This document shows positions 41,936 through 52,181 of a stretch of 64,000 bases of DNA, one piece after another. Under the pieces are notes generated by a model, which saw only the letters and a list, made by a program, of their open reading frames with translations, was not told the DNA's origin and searched no databases. The stretch is taken from contig QHYK01000042.1 in NCBI GenBank assembly GCA_003224085.1, positions 1-64,000 on the forward strand. The letters are read 5' to 3'. The position numbers and the translations under genes were made by a program. The DNA comes from Acidobacteriota bacterium. GTDB taxonomy: Bacteria > Acidobacteriota > Terriglobia > Acidiferrales > UBA7541. The number at the start of each line of letters is the position of its first letter. Positions within the stretch are counted from its first letter, which is position 1.

Positions 41936-44857
41936 GAAACCATCGGTCACTATCGCATTCTCCGCAAACTTGGGAGCGGCGGAATGGGCGTGGTGTATGA
42001 AGCCGAAGACACAAAACTCGGCCGGCGCGTAGCGCTGAAATTCCTGCCGGAAAGTTCCCGCCGTGATTCGCAAGCGCTGGAACGCTTCCTGCGCGAAGCG
42101 CGCGCGGCCTCCGCGCTGAATCACCCCGGCATCTGCACCATTCACGCGATCGAAGAAACCGGTGAGCTGAGGTTCATCGCCATGGAACTGCTCGAAGGGC
42201 CTACCCTCGACAAAGTGATTCGGCTCGGCAGCCTTCCGGTGCCGCGCGCGATTGAAATGGGGATTCAGCTTGCGGACGCGCTCGACGCCGCGCACAAAAA
42301 AGGAATCCTTCATCGCGACATCAAGCCTGCGAACATTTTTGCGACGGACCGCGGGCAGGTCAAAATTCTCGACTTCGGTCTCGCCAAGCTGCTGCCGGAA
42401 AATCACGCGTATGGCGACGGCGAAACCGTCGTTGAGGCGGAAACTTTGCTGCTCACCAGCCCGGGAACCGCTGTAGGCACGATCGCGTACATGTCGCCGG
42501 AACAAGCGCGCGGCGAAGAGCTCGACGCGCGCAGCGATTTGTTTTCTCTGGGCGCGGTCCTCTACCAGATGATGACGGGGAAACAGCCTTTCCCGGGCAA
42601 CACCAGCGCGGTGGTGTTCGACAATATTTTGCATCATGCTCCGGTGGCTCCCGTCACGTTGAATCCCGAGATTCCTGCAGAGCTTGAGCGCATCCTGAAC
42701 AAGGCGCTCGAAAAAGACCGCGACATGCGGTACCAGGTCGCGGCGGAACTGCGCGCGGATTTAAAACGCCTGCAGCGCGAGACGGATTCTGGACGCGCGG
42801 CGGCGTCTTCGCCAAGAGTTTCGGCAGCATCGCCAGCGGCAAGCGGCGTGGCGCAAGGGGCGGAGACAAAGCGCCTGATGCGCTCCGGCACGAACAAGAA
42901 AATCGCCGGGGTTTGCGGCGGGCTGGCGGAGCATTTCGGCATGGATGCCAGGCTGATGCGAATCCTTTGGGTATTCGCCTTCCTCGCACTGGGTGGTTTG
43001 AATTTGTTCCTGTATTTGATCCTGTGGATCGCGCTGCCGCTCGCGCCGGCGGGCGAGGAGACCACGCCAGCTCAGGTCAAGCGAAGCGGAAGCGGCTCTG
43101 TGCTCATCGAAGCGGCGAAGCAGAACAAGCTTGGGGCGGGAATCACTTTGATCATCGTGCCGATTGTGCTTGCGGCGGCGATATTCGGCATCTACTCCTT
43201 CTTGGAACGCACGCGGCACGTGCCTTTTGAGCATTTCTCCATCGAAAACCTGACGAACAACGGCCAAGTGGCGCTCGCGGCCATCTCACCGGATGGAAAC
43301 TATCTTCTGAACGTCGTGGAGGAGAACGGATTGCAATCGCTGTGGCTGAGGCACATTCCCACGGCCAGCAACGCGCAAGTCGTCGCGCCAGCGGCGACCA
43401 GGTATGCCGGGCTGACGTTTTCGCCGGACGGATATTACATCTATTTTGTGCGGCGCGATGAACAAGAACACACCATAGCGCTGCTCTACCGCGCGCCGGT
43501 GCTGGGCGGTACGCCGCAAGCGCTGGTTCGCGACGTGGACAGTCCGGTGACGTTTTCGCCGGATGGCCAGCGCTTTGCGTACCTCCGCCAGCGGCACGAT
43601 TCTCCGTTCTGGGACTTGCTGGTGGCGAACAAGGATGGTTCGCCGGATCGCGCGCTGTTCACCAGCGTTTCGATTGTGAGCGACGCGCACATTCCGGCGT
43701 GGTCTCCGGATGGAAAAATTATTGTCATTCCGGTGACGCAGCCTACCGCGGACACGTTTACGGGATTGCTCGTGGTGGATGCTGCTTCCGGCAAACGGCA
43801 AACCATAACGGTGCAGGACGCGCCGCTCTTTCTCTATCCCGCCTGGATGCCGGACTCATCCGGCTTGATTCTGTCTTCGTTGGCCATTCAGACGGGGCTG
43901 CTCAACCGGCAACTTTTGTTTCTGAGCTACCCGCAAGCACAAGTGCGTGAGTTGACCGCCGACACGAACAACTATGGCTCGCCGAGCGTGGCGTCTGATG
44001 GACGCACTCTGGTTGCGACGCAATCGCAGTTCCAGTTTGAAGTTTCGTTGGCCTCCGCGCAGTCGCCCGATGCTTTGCGTCCAGTCCAGCTCTCCTCGCA
44101 CTTGCCGATTTGGCGGTGGAGCTGGACCCCGGATGGCCGTTTGGCATTTCCGCAGGGAGGCGACATCCGCATTCTGGACCCGAAAGGCGGAGAGAGGGTG
44201 ATCTTTTCAGACAAGAGCCATCTTGCAGATCAGGTCGCCGTGTGCGCGAACGGACGCTATATTGTCTACCGGCAACTCGGGAAAGCCGGCAAGACAGCCG
44301 AGAATCTGTGGCGGATGGATTCGGACGGGAGCAATGCGACGCAACTTACCTTCGGCCAGAACGAAACCGACGTGCAGTGCGCCTCCGACGATAAGTGGGT
44401 CTATTACGTGGATGCCGCCGACAACTTTCTGCCCAAGCGGGTCCCCATCGGCGGCGGCACGCCGGAAACCGTATTTGAATCCGCCCTCCCCGGCCCCAAC
44501 CTTTCACCTGACGGCAAGATTTACGTTACGCTGGAGGTGCGCGAGTCCGACCACAAGCTGATGATGAAATTCGTGTCCACGGCGGACAAGAAATCCTGGT
44601 ATCACGACGTTGACCAGCGAGCTTCCTGGCCCTTCCGGTTTGCGGCGGACGGCCAGAACGTTGTTTACAACGTGCGCGAAAAAGGTGTGGACAATCTTTG
44701 GGTGCAGCCGCTGGACCGCTCGCCTTACCGCCAGCTCACGCATTTCACGTCGGAGAAAATCTCGCAGTTCGCTTTTTCTCCCGACGGCGTGCAACTCGCC
44801 ATCCAGCGCGGGCATACGGAATCCGACGCCGTACTTTTGCGCGACGTTCCCCGCTAA
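41927..44857 (+). CDS. Serine/threonine kinase with internal PspC domain and beta-propeller
   Basis: 976 residues. The N-terminal kinase (about 8-275) has the Gly loop [14 protein letters not shown], Lys38 in VALKFL, His129-Arg-Asp131 in HRDIKPANI and Asp149-Phe-Gly. After an Ala/Ser linker comes a PspC domain (about 315-375, [20 protein letters not shown] then a hydrophobic stretch [15 protein letters not shown]). A membrane helix spans about 402-425. The remaining 540 residues are TolB/WD40-like propeller blades ([34 protein letters not shown]). The kinase is cytoplasmic and the propeller probably periplasmic. Kinase-propeller proteins are common in Acidobacteria; the PspC insert is unusual. 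Confidence 0.92.
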   Translation: MLNETIGHYRILRKLGSGGMGVVYEAEDTKLGRRVALKFLPESSRRDSQALERFLREARAASALNHPGICTIHAIEETGELRFIAMELLEGPTLDKVIRLGSLPVPRAIEMGIQLADALDAAHKKGILHRDIKPANIFATDRGQVKILDFGLAKLLPENHAYGDGETVVEAETLLLTSPGTAVGTIAYMSPEQARGEELDARSDLFSLGAVLYQMMTGKQPFPGNTSAVVFDNILHHAPVAPVTLNPEIPAELERILNKALEKDRDMRYQVAAELRADLKRLQRETDSGRAAASSPRVSAASPAASGVAQGAETKRLMRSGTNKKIAGVCGGLAEHFGMDARLMRILWVFAFLALGGLNLFLYLILWIALPLAPAGEETTPAQVKRSGSGSVLIEAAKQNKLGAGITLIIVPIVLAAAIFGIYSFLERTRHVPFEHFSIENLTNNGQVALAAISPDGNYLLNVVEENGLQSLWLRHIPTASNAQVVAPAATRYAGLTFSPDGYYIYFVRRDEQEHTIALLYRAPVLGGTPQALVRDVDSPVTFSPDGQRFAYLRQRHDSPFWDLLVANKDGSPDRALFTSVSIVSDAHIPAWSPDGKIIVIPVTQPTADTFTGLLVVDAASGKRQTITVQDAPLFLYPAWMPDSSGLILSSLAIQTGLLNRQLLFLSYPQAQVRELTADTNNYGSPSVASDGRTLVATQSQFQFEVSLASAQSPDALRPVQLSSHLPIWRWSWTPDGRLAFPQGGDIRILDPKGGERVIFSDKSHLADQVAVCANGRYIVYRQLGKAGKTAENLWRMDSDGSNATQLTFGQNETDVQCASDDKWVYYVDAADNFLPKRVPIGGGTPETVFESALPGPNLSPDGKIYVTLEVRESDHKLMMKFVSTADKKSWYHDVDQRASWPFRFAADGQNVVYNVREKGVDNLWVQPLDRSPYRQLTHFTSEKISQFAFSPDGVQLAIQRGHTESDAVLLRDVPR

Positions 44858-44937
44858 TGATTCTTAAGAGCTCAAAAGAGCCAAGCGCGTAAAGGTGTTC
44901 TCCGCTGACGTCGCCCCATGATGTACAATCGCTCCTC

Positions 44938-45097
44938 GTGAAATTTCCACAACTTGGCGCCGCAATCTTTTTCGTGCTTTTGAGCAGCGGAAACTTTGAG
45001 GCGCAATCCAATCCGCCCCAGAGCACGCCTCTTGCGTCAGTGCCAGCACAAGCAGCGTCCATCTACATCACGGCGGGCACCCTAAGGGCATACCGAT
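44938..45097 (+). pseudogene. Possible truncated exported protein
   Basis: A GTG at 44938 opens a credible signal peptide (KFPQLGAAIFFVLLSSG, then NFEAQSNPPQ) and a few more residues to ITAGTLRAYRSG. The frame then runs against the gene on the other strand with no domain. I read it as the start of a lost gene. A TACAAT box lies at 44924-44929. Confidence is low. Confidence 0.3.
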
Positions 45098-45319
45098 CCG
45101 GGACCTTGCAGCTCCATCGTCAATTCGTTTTTGCCGTGCACAACGGAATCGAAAGGAATCGAGCCAGAATCGGTGTCCCATTTGGCCCACACCATTTGCA
45201 CCATTTGCCGTCGATACTGATGGTAACCGCTGTTCCCGCATTGTCGTAAGCGTAGAGCATGTGCTTGTCCGCTGCCGGACCGCCCGGCACTGGGAAGGCA
45301 AGGGCTTCCGCGACTTTGC
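45098..45319 (-). other. Possible lost C-terminal extension of the next gene
   Basis: Right after the stop of the gene at 45320, another frame reads LSKVAEALAFPVPGGPAADK and continues to a stop at 45120 with ISIDGKWCKWCGPNG. A one-base shift near 45325 would join it to the upstream protein. It may be coding decay or just an open frame. Confidence 0.3.
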
Positions 45320-45769
45320 TCAACTGACCGACAGTGTCGTCGTGGCGCTGGCCATCTGCTTGGCCTGAGCGGCCTTTTGCTCGACGAGTTGCCGGTTGCC
45401 CTGGTCTTTGGCGGTTTGCGCCTCGCCGATGATGCTGCTGACCTGCTGGATCTTGTTTTCGTAATCCTTCGCGCCGTTGATGCAGCCCTGAAACTGCTCG
45501 GGAGTCATGGCGCCGCCCTGCTGGGTGACGCAGCAGGTCTTCAAGTGCAACGCGACGTTTTGGGAGGCCTCGGCCGGTTCTTGAACTTTCTCCCGGCCAA
45601 CGAAGGGTTCGCCCTTCGCCTTGACGACGTCCAGGTTGCCTACCACTTTGGTAGCGGTTTGCTCGAAGATGCTGTCGCAACGCGGCCGGAAATGGTCGTA
45701 AACGAAATACGCGATGACTAACACGACGAGACTCAGGGCAAGGATAACCAGCGGTTTGTGTTTCTTCAT
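45320..45769 (-). CDS. Exported/membrane-anchored hypothetical protein
   Basis: 149 residues from the ATG at 45769. An N-terminal hydrophobic helix (PLVILALSLVVLVIAYFVYD) is followed by a soluble helical domain. It has cysteines in FRPRCDSIFEQ, LKTCCVTQQGG and FQGCINGAKDY, and a Gln/Ala-rich coiled end. No family is recognised. It follows the lipoprotein gene by 70 nt on the same strand and is probably co-transcribed. The stop may be a frameshift, see the neighbouring entry. Confidence 0.55.
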   Translation of the reverse strand: MKKHKPLVILALSLVVLVIAYFVYDHFRPRCDSIFEQTATKVVGNLDVVKAKGEPFVGREKVQEPAEASQNVALHLKTCCVTQQGGAMTPEQFQGCINGAKDYENKIQQVSSIIGEAQTAKDQGNRQLVEQKAAQAKQMASATTTLSVS

Positions 45770-45839
45770 GGCTCCCCCTCCTGGATTTCCACACATGGTC
45801 TCTGGATTCCAACCTCGGCGCTCGGCGCCGCCGCGGCAG

Positions 45840-46802
45840 TTACTTGGCCTCAGCGATGCGGACGGGCTTGTCGAGCTGGAAGGTCAGCACCGTCTCCGCC
45901 GACACTTTGATCGAGCCTCCCTTGGTCAAGATCTGCGTCAAAGCGCCGCCTCCCGCGCCGGCTCCGGCTCCGATTGCGGCGCCTTTTCCGCCTCCGGCAA
46001 TGGCGCCGATAATCGCGCCGAGGGCCGCTCCACCGCCGGTCATTTCGGCGGTTCGCTTGTTGGCGCCAAACCCTTGTCTGCCTTTTTCTTGCAAGTCGCT
46101 CGTGCTAACGAGGTATTGCTGCCCCTCTACGGAAATCGACTGCAGGTCCAGCACAAGGTCGGAGGCGCCATGAAAGCGTCCTCCTTTGGAAGCCGAGCGG
46201 ATGGCGATTTGAGCGTTCGAGCCACGCGGAATCACTACATCGCCGTTGGCGTCGAGAACATCGTCAGCGACTTCCGCCGCGTAGGTCTGGCCTTCGACCG
46301 CCGTGGCGGAGTTGATGGTCTCTTCGGTTCGCACGGAAACTTGCGTGCCAGCGGGCAGAACGTGGGTCTTGGTATGAATTTCGGCGCGCGTCGGATGATA
46401 GTGATGTTCGTGCACAGCGTCGGACGCCGCTCTTGCCGCCGACGTGCGCCCGATCCCGCTCGGCGTGGCTCCCGGTTGTGTGCCCGGCCCTTGTGCGGCC
46501 GCCGCGTCGTCATACTCGATGGATTTCACCTGCGTCATCGGGACCGTGTGCGTCGTGTTGTCGTCGCCGGCCAAGGTGATTTGCGCCGGCGACGTAGAGG
46601 TGACCGTGCCGGTGAGCGTGCCGCCATCTCGCATCAGAATGGTTGCATGTGGCCCGGAAGCCTGTTTATTCGCGCACGACGCGAGGAAGAAGAGAGCGCC
46701 GAGTGTGCCTGCAAAAATGCTTCGCCAACTGCTGGCACGCCGATTTTTTCGATTCGAATTGCACTCTCGTCCGCTGGAATTCCTTACAGCTGCGTGATTC
46801 AT
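45840..46802 (-). CDS. Lipoprotein with glycine-zipper segment
   Basis: 320 residues from the ATG at 46802, with GGAGG 5 nt upstream. The leader IFAGTLGALFFLASCANKQA ends in a lipobox (ASC), so it is a lipoprotein. Residues after that (ATILMRDGGTLTGTVTSTSP) form a small beta domain. The middle has HVLPAGTQVSVRTEETINSA, like a SAF/BON-type sheet, and AAALGAIIGAIAGGGKGAAI near the C-terminus is a glycine zipper that can insert into membrane. Role unknown; similar acidobacterial proteins are envelope proteins. Confidence 0.7.
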   Translation of the reverse strand: MNHAAVRNSSGRECNSNRKNRRASSWRSIFAGTLGALFFLASCANKQASGPHATILMRDGGTLTGTVTSTSPAQITLAGDDNTTHTVPMTQVKSIEYDDAAAAQGPGTQPGATPSGIGRTSAARAASDAVHEHHYHPTRAEIHTKTHVLPAGTQVSVRTEETINSATAVEGQTYAAEVADDVLDANGDVVIPRGSNAQIAIRSASKGGRFHGASDLVLDLQSISVEGQQYLVSTSDLQEKGRQGFGANKRTAEMTGGGAALGAIIGAIAGGGKGAAIGAGAGAGGGALTQILTKGGSIKVSAETVLTFQLDKPVRIAEAK

Positions 46803-46814
46803 CATAACCTCCAA

Positions 46815-47248
46815 CCAAGCCGTGTGGTTTTTGTTGAGGCTGGATCTCGCGCTAAATCTTATAGCAAAAATCGGGATTGTTTAGCTGGTGATTGCGCGCA
46901 TTCTCAATCCGCTCGAAGTTTGCTCGCCTCCTTGGAAGACTCTGTGCCTCAGCTTCAGTGCCCTTGCGTTAGGCAGGTCCTGATCAACTACCTGCCCCTG
47001 AACTTTTGACTCCTCAGGTCTTCCTTCTTGTCAAAGCCAGGCCGCGAACCGCCGGGCTCAGCTTCCCCGCGGCAAGCGTCGTCAGCCGCGAACTGGTCAA
47101 CGCCGCCATCGAAGAGGCAAAAGTAAGCCCTGTCTCTCGGCTCCGATGAAGGTGTTGATTGACCAGTGTTGCGCCCAAGGCGCCCTGCCTGAGCTTCAGC
47201 CCTCGATAAGATGCAACCCGGTGAGATGATTGAACTTGGGGATACTGC
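46815..47248 (+). other. Gene-free region
   Basis: About 430 bases between two minus-strand genes. No gene, RNA or repeat family is recognised here. Confidence 0.4.
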
Positions 47249-48856
47249 CTAGAACGGGCTGGTGCGCTTGGGGCGCGTTTTGGGAAGCTGTTTGCGCGGA
47301 ACCATTTCGTCGCGGTTGGCGGTGAAATACACGAACGAAGCCACAATCACCACCATCTGCTTCAAGTCGGGCTCCTGGATGCGTTCGTACACGTCCATGT
47401 TGGAGTGGTGCGTGCGGGTCTCGTAATCCAGAGGATCTTGGATGAATTGAAATCCCGGCAAGCCCACGGCATCGAAGCAAAGATGATCGGTTCCGCCGGT
47501 GTTGCGAATGGTGAGCGTGGTCATGCCGAGATTGTGGAAGGGCTCCATCCACTGCGAGAAGAGCGGCGCGATGGCTTCGTTGCCCTGAAGATAGATGCCG
47601 CGGATTTTCCCTGTGCCGTTGTCCACGTTGTAGTACGCATCGAACTTGGCGTGCTCGGGAAGGATTTTGATTTTTTCAGTGGTGGCTGTGTCGGGCTCCC
47701 AGCCTGCAAAATGCTGTTTCACGTAGGCGCGTGACCCGAGCAATCCCTGTTCTTCGCCGGTCCACAGGCCGATGCGCACGGTGCGGCGAAGCTTTACGCC
47801 GGTGGTTTTGAGGATGCGCATTGCTTCCAGCATCACACCCGATCCAGCGGCGTTATCCGTGGCGCCGGTTCCCGCGTGCCAGGAATCAAAGTGCCCGCCG
47901 ATCATGACGATTTCATCGGCTTTGGATTTGTCAGCGCCGGGAATTTCGCCGATGATGTTGAAGGAATTCAGGTCCTCTTCGTAGAACTTGTTCTGGATGT
48001 CCGCTTGCAATGTGACCGGGACTTTTTTCTCCAGCATGCGCACGATGCGGCCATAATTTTCATTGGCCACGGCCACGCGCGTCGGTGCGGGCGGATCGTT
48101 GGGATCACGTCCGCCGCCCGACTGCGCCCAAACGGTTCCGTCGTCGCCGCTCGAAGGCTCAACCCACGCGGCAACGCCTTCTTCAACAAGAAACTTCTGA
48201 ACTTTTTGGTTGAGCTCGCGTTGGGCGAGAAACCGGGCGAAGCGGTCCTCGGCGCGCGCGGTCGGCACCGGTTGCGTGGACTCCTCAGTGAGCTCCGCGT
48301 CCGTTAACCGATGGAACTGCGCTTCGGTGCGCGATGGAATTTCCGGCGGCTGCGCGGTCAGGACAAATTTTGCTTTGAGTTTGCCGCGATATTTTTCGAT
48401 GTCCTCCTCTTTTTGAATGGGCGCCCACACGACTTCTGCATTGACGACGCCATTCGTGCCCGGCGTCCACGCTTTGGCGTAGGCGATCAGCGGAAAGGAC
48501 CGCGGCGAAATGGCCTGGAGAGAGAAACGTTCGTTGGACCAGCCCTTGCCAAAAGGCCCCCACGGCTCGAGGTGCACGTTGGCAAGCTGCCATTCCTTCA
48601 TTTTGCTCATGGTCCAGTCGGCGGCCTGCTTGATGTTCGGCGAATTGGTGAGCCGCGGGCCGTAAACGTCCGTGAGATAGCTCATAGTGTCCATGACTTG
48701 CGAATGATTGAAGCCTTCATCTTTGATTTGCTGGACGGCGTTCAGGTCCGCCGCCGTCGGCGCTTGCGCGCGCAGCGGAACTTCCGTTACGAGGGGCGCC
48801 GCGACCGAAGCCACGAGGAACAAGAGAATCAGTAAGGCATTGCGATGTTTTCGCAC
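47249..48856 (-). CDS. Exported M28-family metallopeptidase (carboxypeptidase Q-like)
   Basis: 535 residues from the GTG at 48856, with GGAGG 5 nt upstream. A signal peptide (ALLILLFLVASVAAPL) leads. A PA-like insert (about 130-310) is followed by the zinc peptidase domain: MIGGHFDSWHAGTGATDNAA with His and Asp ligands, WTGEEQGLLGSRAY with the catalytic Glu, YYNVDNGTG and THHSNMDVYERI with the last His. It removes residues from peptides outside the cytoplasm. It stands alone; the next gene upstream is a VWFA protein. Confidence 0.93.
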   Translation of the reverse strand: MRKHRNALLILLFLVASVAAPLVTEVPLRAQAPTAADLNAVQQIKDEGFNHSQVMDTMSYLTDVYGPRLTNSPNIKQAADWTMSKMKEWQLANVHLEPWGPFGKGWSNERFSLQAISPRSFPLIAYAKAWTPGTNGVVNAEVVWAPIQKEEDIEKYRGKLKAKFVLTAQPPEIPSRTEAQFHRLTDAELTEESTQPVPTARAEDRFARFLAQRELNQKVQKFLVEEGVAAWVEPSSGDDGTVWAQSGGGRDPNDPPAPTRVAVANENYGRIVRMLEKKVPVTLQADIQNKFYEEDLNSFNIIGEIPGADKSKADEIVMIGGHFDSWHAGTGATDNAAGSGVMLEAMRILKTTGVKLRRTVRIGLWTGEEQGLLGSRAYVKQHFAGWEPDTATTEKIKILPEHAKFDAYYNVDNGTGKIRGIYLQGNEAIAPLFSQWMEPFHNLGMTTLTIRNTGGTDHLCFDAVGLPGFQFIQDPLDYETRTHHSNMDVYERIQEPDLKQMVVIVASFVYFTANRDEMVPRKQLPKTRPKRTSPF

Positions 48857-49246
48857 CCTCGCCTCCAGGGCTTTGTTCTGTCGTGCTTGATGGAAAGTGA
48901 CCCGGCCCACGGGCAGTTCAGGCTACCAGGTGAGACGGCCCAACCTCGGTTTACGTTTCCGGCTTTTTCGGTTCAGTCGAAAAAACGAACGGGCGCCTGT
49001 TGGATGGCGAGGACTTGTCCGTGGATTGCAACGTCTCTGGCTTCTGTGCCCCGGCTGATGCCAAAGGAGAATGAGAACCCAAGACTGAGGGAATGCCAAG
49101 CGAAACTGCCAAAATTCTCCCCATGGCACACCTTGTCCACAGGTTGTTAGGGACAAAGATCGAGGAAAGGAGCAAACGTCCCACGTCCGGCACGTCGCGG
49201 CGAGAGCCGATAAGCGCAGAACAGCTTGGTGTCCGCTCATGAAAAT
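48857..49246 (+). other. Gene-free region
   Basis: About 390 bases between the M28 peptidase and the VWFA gene, both on the minus strand. Open frames here show no domain or ribosome site. Nothing else is seen. Confidence 0.4.
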
Positions 49247-50407
49247 TCACGGCTGCAAGGTTCCTTGCGGCGAGCCCTGCTGGCCGGCCGAACCGGGCGT
49301 TGACGGAGCGTTTGAATCGCGATTCGCGCGGGCAAAATATCCCCGCCGCGCGCGCACCTGGTAGCCCTTGTGATCCGGCACTTCGACGCGAATTGGGTGA
49401 TAACGGCCGTCGAGGACGTAGTTCGCGGGCTGATAAGCGATGGAATACTGATTGCGAAGCTCGTCGCCGATGTCTTGAAACGACTGGTCGAGATCGTCGA
49501 CGTGATACGGGAAAAACGCGCGGCCGCCGGTTTCATACGCGAGGTCTTGAAGAATCTTGTCTCCATCAGTGAGGTGGTATTTGCGGTCGCTGGTTTTGTT
49601 TGGATTTGTTTCTTCGAGGGAGACCCATTGCGTGCTGGTGCTGATGGTGTAGATGACCACGCTGGTGCGCTGCGCCAGTTCGATGGCCTCGGCGCGCGTG
49701 TGCGTGGACAAATTGTCTTCGCCGTCGCTGATGAGAATCATCACGCGGCGAACGATGTCGGGCTGGTCACCGGGAGGGCGAGGCGGATGGTTCAACTGTT
49801 TCAAACAAGCTTCATAAATGGCATCGTAAATGGCGGTGCCGCCCCCGGCGCGCGTGCCTATAATCTGGTCCCGCAGCGCTCCGGTATCGCTGGTGAAGGG
49901 CTGAAGGATCTGGGGCTCGTCGTCGAAGGTCATGACGAACGCTTCATCCTTGTTGCGGCGAAGCACGCTGTAAAGAAAACTGACCGAAGCGTCTTGTTCA
50001 AATTTGAGGCGGTCGCGAATGCTGTTCGAAGTGTCGAGCAACATGCCGATGCGCAAAGGCAAATCGGTCTGCTTGCTGAAGTAGCGAATTTCCTGCGGCT
50101 TGCCTTCGTCAAAAACTTTGAAATCGCCCTGCTCCAGATCCGGCACCAATTTATTGCGGCGATTTAGGACGGTAAACAGGACGTCGACGAGGTTGACTTC
50201 GCGGCGGAAGGTTTGGCCGCTATGAGAGGCGTCCTGGTTGGAAGACTGCGCGGGTGGCGTGGCCTGTTGGTTCGGGGACGGGGATTGCTGGTTCGGGAGC
50301 GATGATTGTCGATTCGAACTAGAGGAGGACTGTTGCGCCCAACCTGCGGACGGAGCAAGGAGCGCCGCAGCCAGAAAAGGCACGATTAGGATTCTTGCCC
50401 GATTCAT
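49247..50407 (-). CDS. Exported VWFA-related protein, acidobacterial type
   Basis: 386 residues. A signal peptide (ILIVPFLAAALLAPSAGWAQ) is followed by a Gln/Ser/Pro linker with repeated NQQ. The family domain comes next: VNLVDVLFTVLNRRNKLVPD and LEQGDFKVFDEGKPQEIRYF. The metal site is GMLLDTSNSIRDRL, and ILISDGEDNLSTHTRAEAIE is conserved. The C-terminus has HPIRVEVPDHKGYQVRARRG, the family tail. It begins 11 nt after the rluD stop, so both are probably on one transcript. Confidence 0.9.
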   Translation of the reverse strand: MNRARILIVPFLAAALLAPSAGWAQQSSSSSNRQSSLPNQQSPSPNQQATPPAQSSNQDASHSGQTFRREVNLVDVLFTVLNRRNKLVPDLEQGDFKVFDEGKPQEIRYFSKQTDLPLRIGMLLDTSNSIRDRLKFEQDASVSFLYSVLRRNKDEAFVMTFDDEPQILQPFTSDTGALRDQIIGTRAGGGTAIYDAIYEACLKQLNHPPRPPGDQPDIVRRVMILISDGEDNLSTHTRAEAIELAQRTSVVIYTISTSTQWVSLEETNPNKTSDRKYHLTDGDKILQDLAYETGGRAFFPYHVDDLDQSFQDIGDELRNQYSIAYQPANYVLDGRYHPIRVEVPDHKGYQVRARRGYFARANRDSNAPSTPGSAGQQGSPQGTLQP

Positions 50408-50418
50408 GGATATTCGAA

Positions 50419-51447
50419 TTATAGGTACGCCGCGAGCGCAGCGTCAATTCGAGTTTGCGATTCTCCGGCAGCGAAACAAAGTTGCCTCAGAAAATCGCGG
50501 AGTTCTACCGGCAATGGCGCGCGCACTTCGATCCAGTCGCCCGTTCGCGGCTGCGCGAAGCCGAGGCGCGCAGCGTGAAGGAAATTGCGTTGCAACTTCG
50601 GTAGAGCGACCTTGCCGATGCGCCATTGCGCCGCAGCTCCATAAAGCGTGTCGCCGACGACAGGATGCTTCAGCGCAGAGAAATGCACGCGGATTTGATG
50701 CGTACGGCCGGTGTGGGGTTGGACTTCGACCAGCGTGGCGTTGTCCACGTCGGCGAGCACGCGCCAATCCGTGCGCGCCGCGCGGGGATTCAAAAGAGAT
50801 GTGCCGCGCCAGGATTTTCGAGGCGTGGCCATGCGCGTGCGGCGGACGGGATCGCGCCCGATGGCCAGTTCGACGCGGCCGGTTTTTTCTTTCAGAAGAC
50901 CTTGCACGAGTGCGAGATAAGTTTTTTTCACCGCGCGCTGCTGAAAGGCTTCGGCAAGTTTCGCGTGCGCGGCGTCGTTTTTGGCGACCAGAATCACGCC
51001 GGAAGTCTCTTTGTCGAGGCGATGGACAATTCCGGGGCGAAGCGGATCGCCGCCTTTCGAAAGCTCCAGCCCGCGTCCAAGAAGGGCGTTCACCAAAGTG
51101 CCCGAGGGGTTGCCGGCGCCGGCATGAACAGTCATGCCCGCAGGCTTGTTGATGGCGATGACGTCTTCGTCTTCGTAGCGGACTTCCAGCGGGATGAATT
51201 CGGGTTTCGCGGGGATGGCGGGCCGTTCCGTGATTTCAATGGAAATTTTTTCGCCGCCGCGAAGATGCACGGAGCCTTTCCTGGCAGGCTGGCCGTTTAC
51301 GCGGACCTGGCCGGAGTCGATCAATTCCCCCACACGCGTTCTACTTAGTTCTGGACATTGCGCCGCAACAAAACGGTCAAGGCGCTCGCCGGAATCCGCC
51401 GAAGATGCGACGATTTCGCGATGAACGGTGGAGGAAACGGAAGACAC
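50419..51447 (-). CDS. rluD: RluD-type 23S rRNA pseudouridine synthase
   Basis: 342 residues from a GTG. An S4 RNA-binding domain (about 15-75, ERLDRFVAAQCPELSRTRVG) precedes the catalytic domain with the motif GIVHRLDKETSGVILVAKND, where Asp is the nucleophile. LVEVQPHTGRTHQIRVHFSA follows. It makes pseudouridine in helix 69 of 23S rRNA in the RluD family; RluC-like specificity is possible. It probably shares a transcript with the VWFA gene downstream. Confidence 0.93.
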   Translation of the reverse strand: MSSVSSTVHREIVASSADSGERLDRFVAAQCPELSRTRVGELIDSGQVRVNGQPARKGSVHLRGGEKISIEITERPAIPAKPEFIPLEVRYEDEDVIAINKPAGMTVHAGAGNPSGTLVNALLGRGLELSKGGDPLRPGIVHRLDKETSGVILVAKNDAAHAKLAEAFQQRAVKKTYLALVQGLLKEKTGRVELAIGRDPVRRTRMATPRKSWRGTSLLNPRAARTDWRVLADVDNATLVEVQPHTGRTHQIRVHFSALKHPVVGDTLYGAAAQWRIGKVALPKLQRNFLHAARLGFAQPRTGDWIEVRAPLPVELRDFLRQLCFAAGESQTRIDAALAAYL

Positions 51448-51645
51448 AGCTTGATTATAAGCGCTGCCGGGTACCCGGGGAAAATGGGACAGGAAAGAGA
51501 GAAATCAGCCCGCCCCAGAGTTCCAAAGCCGAAGTGAATGTCGGCCTGCTGTGCTGGGAATGACAGATTTGAGCTTTAGCATCAAGAGGCCGAGAATAAA
51601 ACAAGCCGTTTTTCTCTTTAGAGACATCCAGCTAATCGCAGCCGC

Positions 51646-51674
51646 TTGTCCCCGAGTAGGGAGAGGCGTATGAT
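51646..51674 (+). promoter_or_regulatory. Promoter of the padR gene
   Basis: TTGTCC (51646-51651) and TATGAT (51669-51674) are 17 nt apart. The padR start is about 40 nt downstream. PadR regulators often bind their own promoter; no clear palindrome is seen. Confidence 0.6.
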
Positions 51675-51713
51675 GCTCCTCCTGGTTGCCAGGAAGAGCA
51701 GGAGAGGAACGTT

Positions 51714-52047
51714 ATGCCGGATAAGCCGAGTGATCTCGTCCAGGGCACTCTAGACAGGCTCATCCTAAAAACGTTGGCCCTGGAACCGATGCACGGGTAC
51801 GGGATATCCGTCCGCATCGAACAGATGAGCCGGGGGGGGGTTCCGCCTCAATGCAGGCTCGTTATTTCTCGCGATTCAACGATTACAGAGAGATGGGCTA
51901 ATCGACGGCGAAGGAAAGCCCACCGAGAACAACCGGCGAGCGAAGTACTACGCTCTGACGGAGAAGGGACGCAAGAGGCTCAATAGCGAAACGCGAGAGT
52001 GGGACAGGCCAGTGGCGGCGATCGGCAGGATTATCGAGGCGTCCTAG
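51714..52047 (+). pseudogene. PadR-family regulator interrupted at a poly-G tract
   Basis: GGAGAGGAAC lies just before the ATG. The first 41 codons encode the PadR winged helix start: LVQGTLDRLILKTLALEPMH, GYGISVRIEQMSR. A run of nine G (51832-51840) then puts the frame off. With eight G it would continue FRLNAGSLFLAIQRLQRDGL, IDGEGKPTENNRRAKYYALT, EKGRKRL and end with IGRIIEAS at the TAG at 52047, a full PadR of 111 residues. It stands before the ADOP permease, its usual partner. The tract could be a phase-variation switch or a sequencing error. Confidence 0.8.
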
Positions 52048-52181
52048 GAGGTTAGGGGGTCATGGATTGAAAAGAAAATGAGCGTGACCCGTGAATGCTT
52101 GACCCGCAAAAAAAGAAAAGGGCGTGACACAGAGGACACAGAGGAAGAGCACAGCGGGCGCGGAGACAGGGAGAAGTAATC

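Noticed and set aside
45714-47009. 431-codon plus-strand open frame
   Set aside because: It runs opposite the lipoprotein gene and past both its ends, with no recognisable domain.
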